In this document: one piece after another, positions 62,512-64,000 of the stretch
Layout of the letters: each line of letters begins with the position of its first letter
How positions within the stretch are numbered: position 1 is the first letter of the stretch
Origin: Roseibium sp.
GTDB taxonomy: Bacteria; Pseudomonadota; Alphaproteobacteria; Rhizobiales; Stappiaceae
NCBI GenBank assembly: GCA_017643925.1
Contig: JAEPML010000012.1
Coordinates: 106,652 to 170,651, forward strand
Direction: 5' to 3'
Length of the DNA: 64,000 bases
Translations under genes and position numbers: made by a program
Notes under the pieces: model-generated
Databases searched by the model: none
What the model was told of the DNA's origin: nothing
What the model saw: the letters and a program-made list of their open reading frames with translations, nothing else

Positions 62512-63701
62512 AGTGCTCCGTCCTCTTGCAAGGCCGTCAGTTCGTCGTCGCTCACACCGAGTTCGCTCCAGATTTTGGCATTGTGTTCACCAAGCAGGGG
62601 TGGTGGCGCATCAACATGAGGGGCCTGTCCATCCAGTTTGATCCCCGTTGTCGTCACCGCGACATCCCGACCGACACCCGGCACATTCTCGTAGGAATGC
62701 AGGAAACCGCGATCGGCAATCTGCGGCATCTGCAACACCTCCGGCACCGTCAGCACCGCACCGGAGGGAACCCCGATGCGGTTCAATTCCTTCGCCCAGT
62801 CCCGCGCGGGCCGTGTTTTCAGAACCGTTTCAAGATCCGCCTTCAGGGCAAGCCGGTTGCGCTTCCGGTCTTCCCGGGTCGCATATTCAGGCCGGTCGCG
62901 GAGTTCGCTCAGGCCAAGGTGCTCCGTCAGCAAAACCCATTGCTCGTCCTTATTCGCCGCGATGTTGAGAAGGCCCGACCCGGCCTCGAACGCGCCGGAG
63001 GGAGCGGACGTGACATTCTCGTTGCCATTTGCGGCAGGCTCAACGCCGGCGTTCAGGTAATTTGAAACGACCCAGCCCATGGTCGCCAGCACCGATTCAA
63101 GCATCGAGACGTCGATGAAACTGCCCCTTGGGCTGGCATTCAGTGCAGCGGATATGGCAAAGGCCGCCGTTATCCCCCCAACGGTATCGGCGACCGGGTA
63201 TCCGACCCGAAGCGGTGCGCTTTCGCTGTCGCCCGTGATCGACATGACGCCAGAAGCGCCCTGAATGATCTGGTCATAGGCGGGCCGGTGAACCCAGGGG
63301 CCCTCCTGACCAAAGCCGGATATTGCGCAATAGATAAGCGGAGGGCGTTCCTTTTTGAGGGTTTCATAGCCTACGCCGAGCCGATCCATGACACCGGGTC
63401 GGAAATTCTCCACCAGCACATCGGCCGTCTTTATCAGTTTCAGGAAGAGTGCCTTGCCGTCCGGATGCTTGAGATTGACCGTGACGGATTTCTTGCCCGC
63501 ATTCTGCGCAAGAAAGGAAACGCCCATGCCCTTCCTGTTCAATTCGGGATCAGCGCCGAGATTGCGGGCAAGGTCTCCCCTGCCTGCAGCCTCGACCTTG
63601 ATGACCTCCGCCCCGAGATGTGCCAGGTGGTGGCAGCAAAACGGGCCGGCGAGAACATTTGTCAGATCGAGGACGCGAATGCCCTCAAGCGGCTTTGGCA
63701 C
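62508..63701 (-). CDS. CaiB/BaiF family CoA-transferase
   Basis: 397 residues from a GTG at 63701 with GGAGGACACT just upstream; an ATG at 63728 overlaps the upstream gene and is a weaker choice. Class III CoA-transferase features: GIRVLDLTNVLAGPFCCHHLAHLGAEVIKVE (region near 5-35), NLKHPDGKALFLKLI, and the catalytic Asp in HRPAYDQIIQGASGVMSITGD. It moves CoA from a donor thioester to a carboxylic acid, here probably a tri- or dicarboxylate imported by the TctA encoded upstream. Confidence 0.92.
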   Translation of the reverse strand: MPKPLEGIRVLDLTNVLAGPFCCHHLAHLGAEVIKVEAAGRGDLARNLGADPELNRKGMGVSFLAQNAGKKSVTVNLKHPDGKALFLKLIKTADVLVENFRPGVMDRLGVGYETLKKERPPLIYCAISGFGQEGPWVHRPAYDQIIQGASGVMSITGDSESAPLRVGYPVADTVGGITAAFAISAALNASPRGSFIDVSMLESVLATMGWVVSNYLNAGVEPAANGNENVTSAPSGAFEAGSGLLNIAANKDEQWVLLTEHLGLSELRDRPEYATREDRKRNRLALKADLETVLKTRPARDWAKELNRIGVPSGAVLTVPEVLQMPQIADRGFLHSYENVPGVGRDVAVTTTGIKLDGQAPHVDAPPPLLGEHNAKIWSELGVSDDELTALQEDGAL

Positions 63702-63724
63702 AGTGTCCTCCGGATGTTTTCGGA

Positions 63725-64000
63725 TCAATCACCGTCTGCGACACCTTCCGCACGTGCCCTGGCGCGGCGGGCGCGGTATCCCGGCAGGACAACCAGCACC
63801 ACGGCCAGGATCAGGAGACCGAGCGTCATTGGCCGCTCCCAGATGAAGCCCATGCCGTCATAAAGCTGCATGGCCCGCGAGAAGTTGTTCTCAAGCAACG
63901 GCCCGAGGATGAACCCGATCAGCAGCGGCGCAAGCGGATAGTCGGCAAACCGGAGCAGCGTTGCACAGACACCAAAGCCGACCAGGAGCAACAGTTCCGT
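63725..64000 (-). CDS. TTT transporter TctA family protein (C-terminal part only)
   Basis: 92 codons inside the window; the rest lies beyond its right edge. The visible part ends as TctA proteins do: LLVGFGVCATLLRFADYPLAPLLIGFILGPLLENNFSRAMQLYDG (region), then one more helix and a basic tail. Its stop lies 23 bases before the GTG of the CoA-transferase, and the two are in one operon. Substrate presumably a carboxylic acid. Confidence 0.88.
   Translation of the reverse strand, partial: TELLLLVGFGVCATLLRFADYPLAPLLIGFILGPLLENNFSRAMQLYDGMGFIWERPMTLGLLILAVVLVVLPGYRARRARARAEGVADGD

Noticed and set aside
1..64000. CRISPR array, insertion sequence, integrase or tRNA-linked attachment site
   Set aside because: No regularly spaced direct repeats, transposase or integrase motifs, or tRNA-like sequence were found on either strand by eye.

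Overview
The window looks like a piece of a large, metabolically versatile alphaproteobacterial genome. The base composition is moderately GC-rich. LysR/IclR/GntR regulators, TRAP and tripartite tricarboxylate (TTT) transporters, BKACE and MLE enzymes, GadBC and an EcfG-type stress promoter are all present. Together these fit a marine member of the Stappiaceae (Roseibium/Labrenzia) or a relative; that assignment is inference, since no rRNA or marker gene is present. No tRNA, rRNA, insertion sequence, phage gene or CRISPR array was seen. Nearly every segment is a self-contained uptake-plus-catabolism module with its own regulator.

Layout. 1-4.1 kb: truncated glutathione transferase with a divergent LysR gene, then an exported haloalkane dehalogenase plus SRPBCC gene with its own divergent LysR gene. 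4.1-10.9 kb: a gluconate-type regulon (gluconokinase, TRAP transporter dctPQM, LacI-family repressor, an odd solute-binding protein) tied together by two nearly identical double operators. 11-14.7 kb: gadB-gadC with a CRP-type palindrome, and an alpha/beta hydrolase. 14.7-16.4 kb: a nested inverted-repeat element and a periplasmic binding protein. 16.5-26.9 kb: an IclR gene divergent from an eleven-gene operon (cyclase, cupin, SDR, 3-hydroxyacyl-CoA-dehydrogenase-like enzyme, Liv-type ABC transporter, beta-keto acid cleavage enzyme, glutathione transferase), the best candidate here for an undescribed pathway. 27-29.4 kb: GlxA-type regulator, ECF sigma factor, and a small secreted repeat protein behind a perfect EcfG-type promoter.

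29.4-41.7 kb: a tricarboxylate/tricarballylate island. It has TctC, a TctA-TctB fusion, the TctDE two-component system, TcuA/TcuB, a LysR regulator, a PrpF-family isomerase, a 2-hydroxyacid dehydrogenase, and an isopropylmalate/tartrate-dehydrogenase-like gene broken by one in-frame amber codon. 41.8-48.7 kb: an SH3b repeat protein, then a TRAP-IclR operon divergent from a GMC oxidoreductase. 48.7-58.4 kb: an MLE enzyme, a DadA-type oxidase and a TRAP transporter in one operon with a divergent LysR gene; then a ThDP enzyme divergent from a GntR regulator and an Asp/Glu racemase. 58.4-64 kb: a membrane patatin-like phospholipase, and a citryl-CoA lyase / CoA-transferase / TctA module cut by the window edge.

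A pattern spanning the modules: in every operon here where the solute-binding gene is directly followed by the rest of its transporter (three TRAP, one TTT, one Liv), a strong hairpin sits just after the binding-protein stop codon. This is a plausible device for making the binding protein in excess of the membrane parts.
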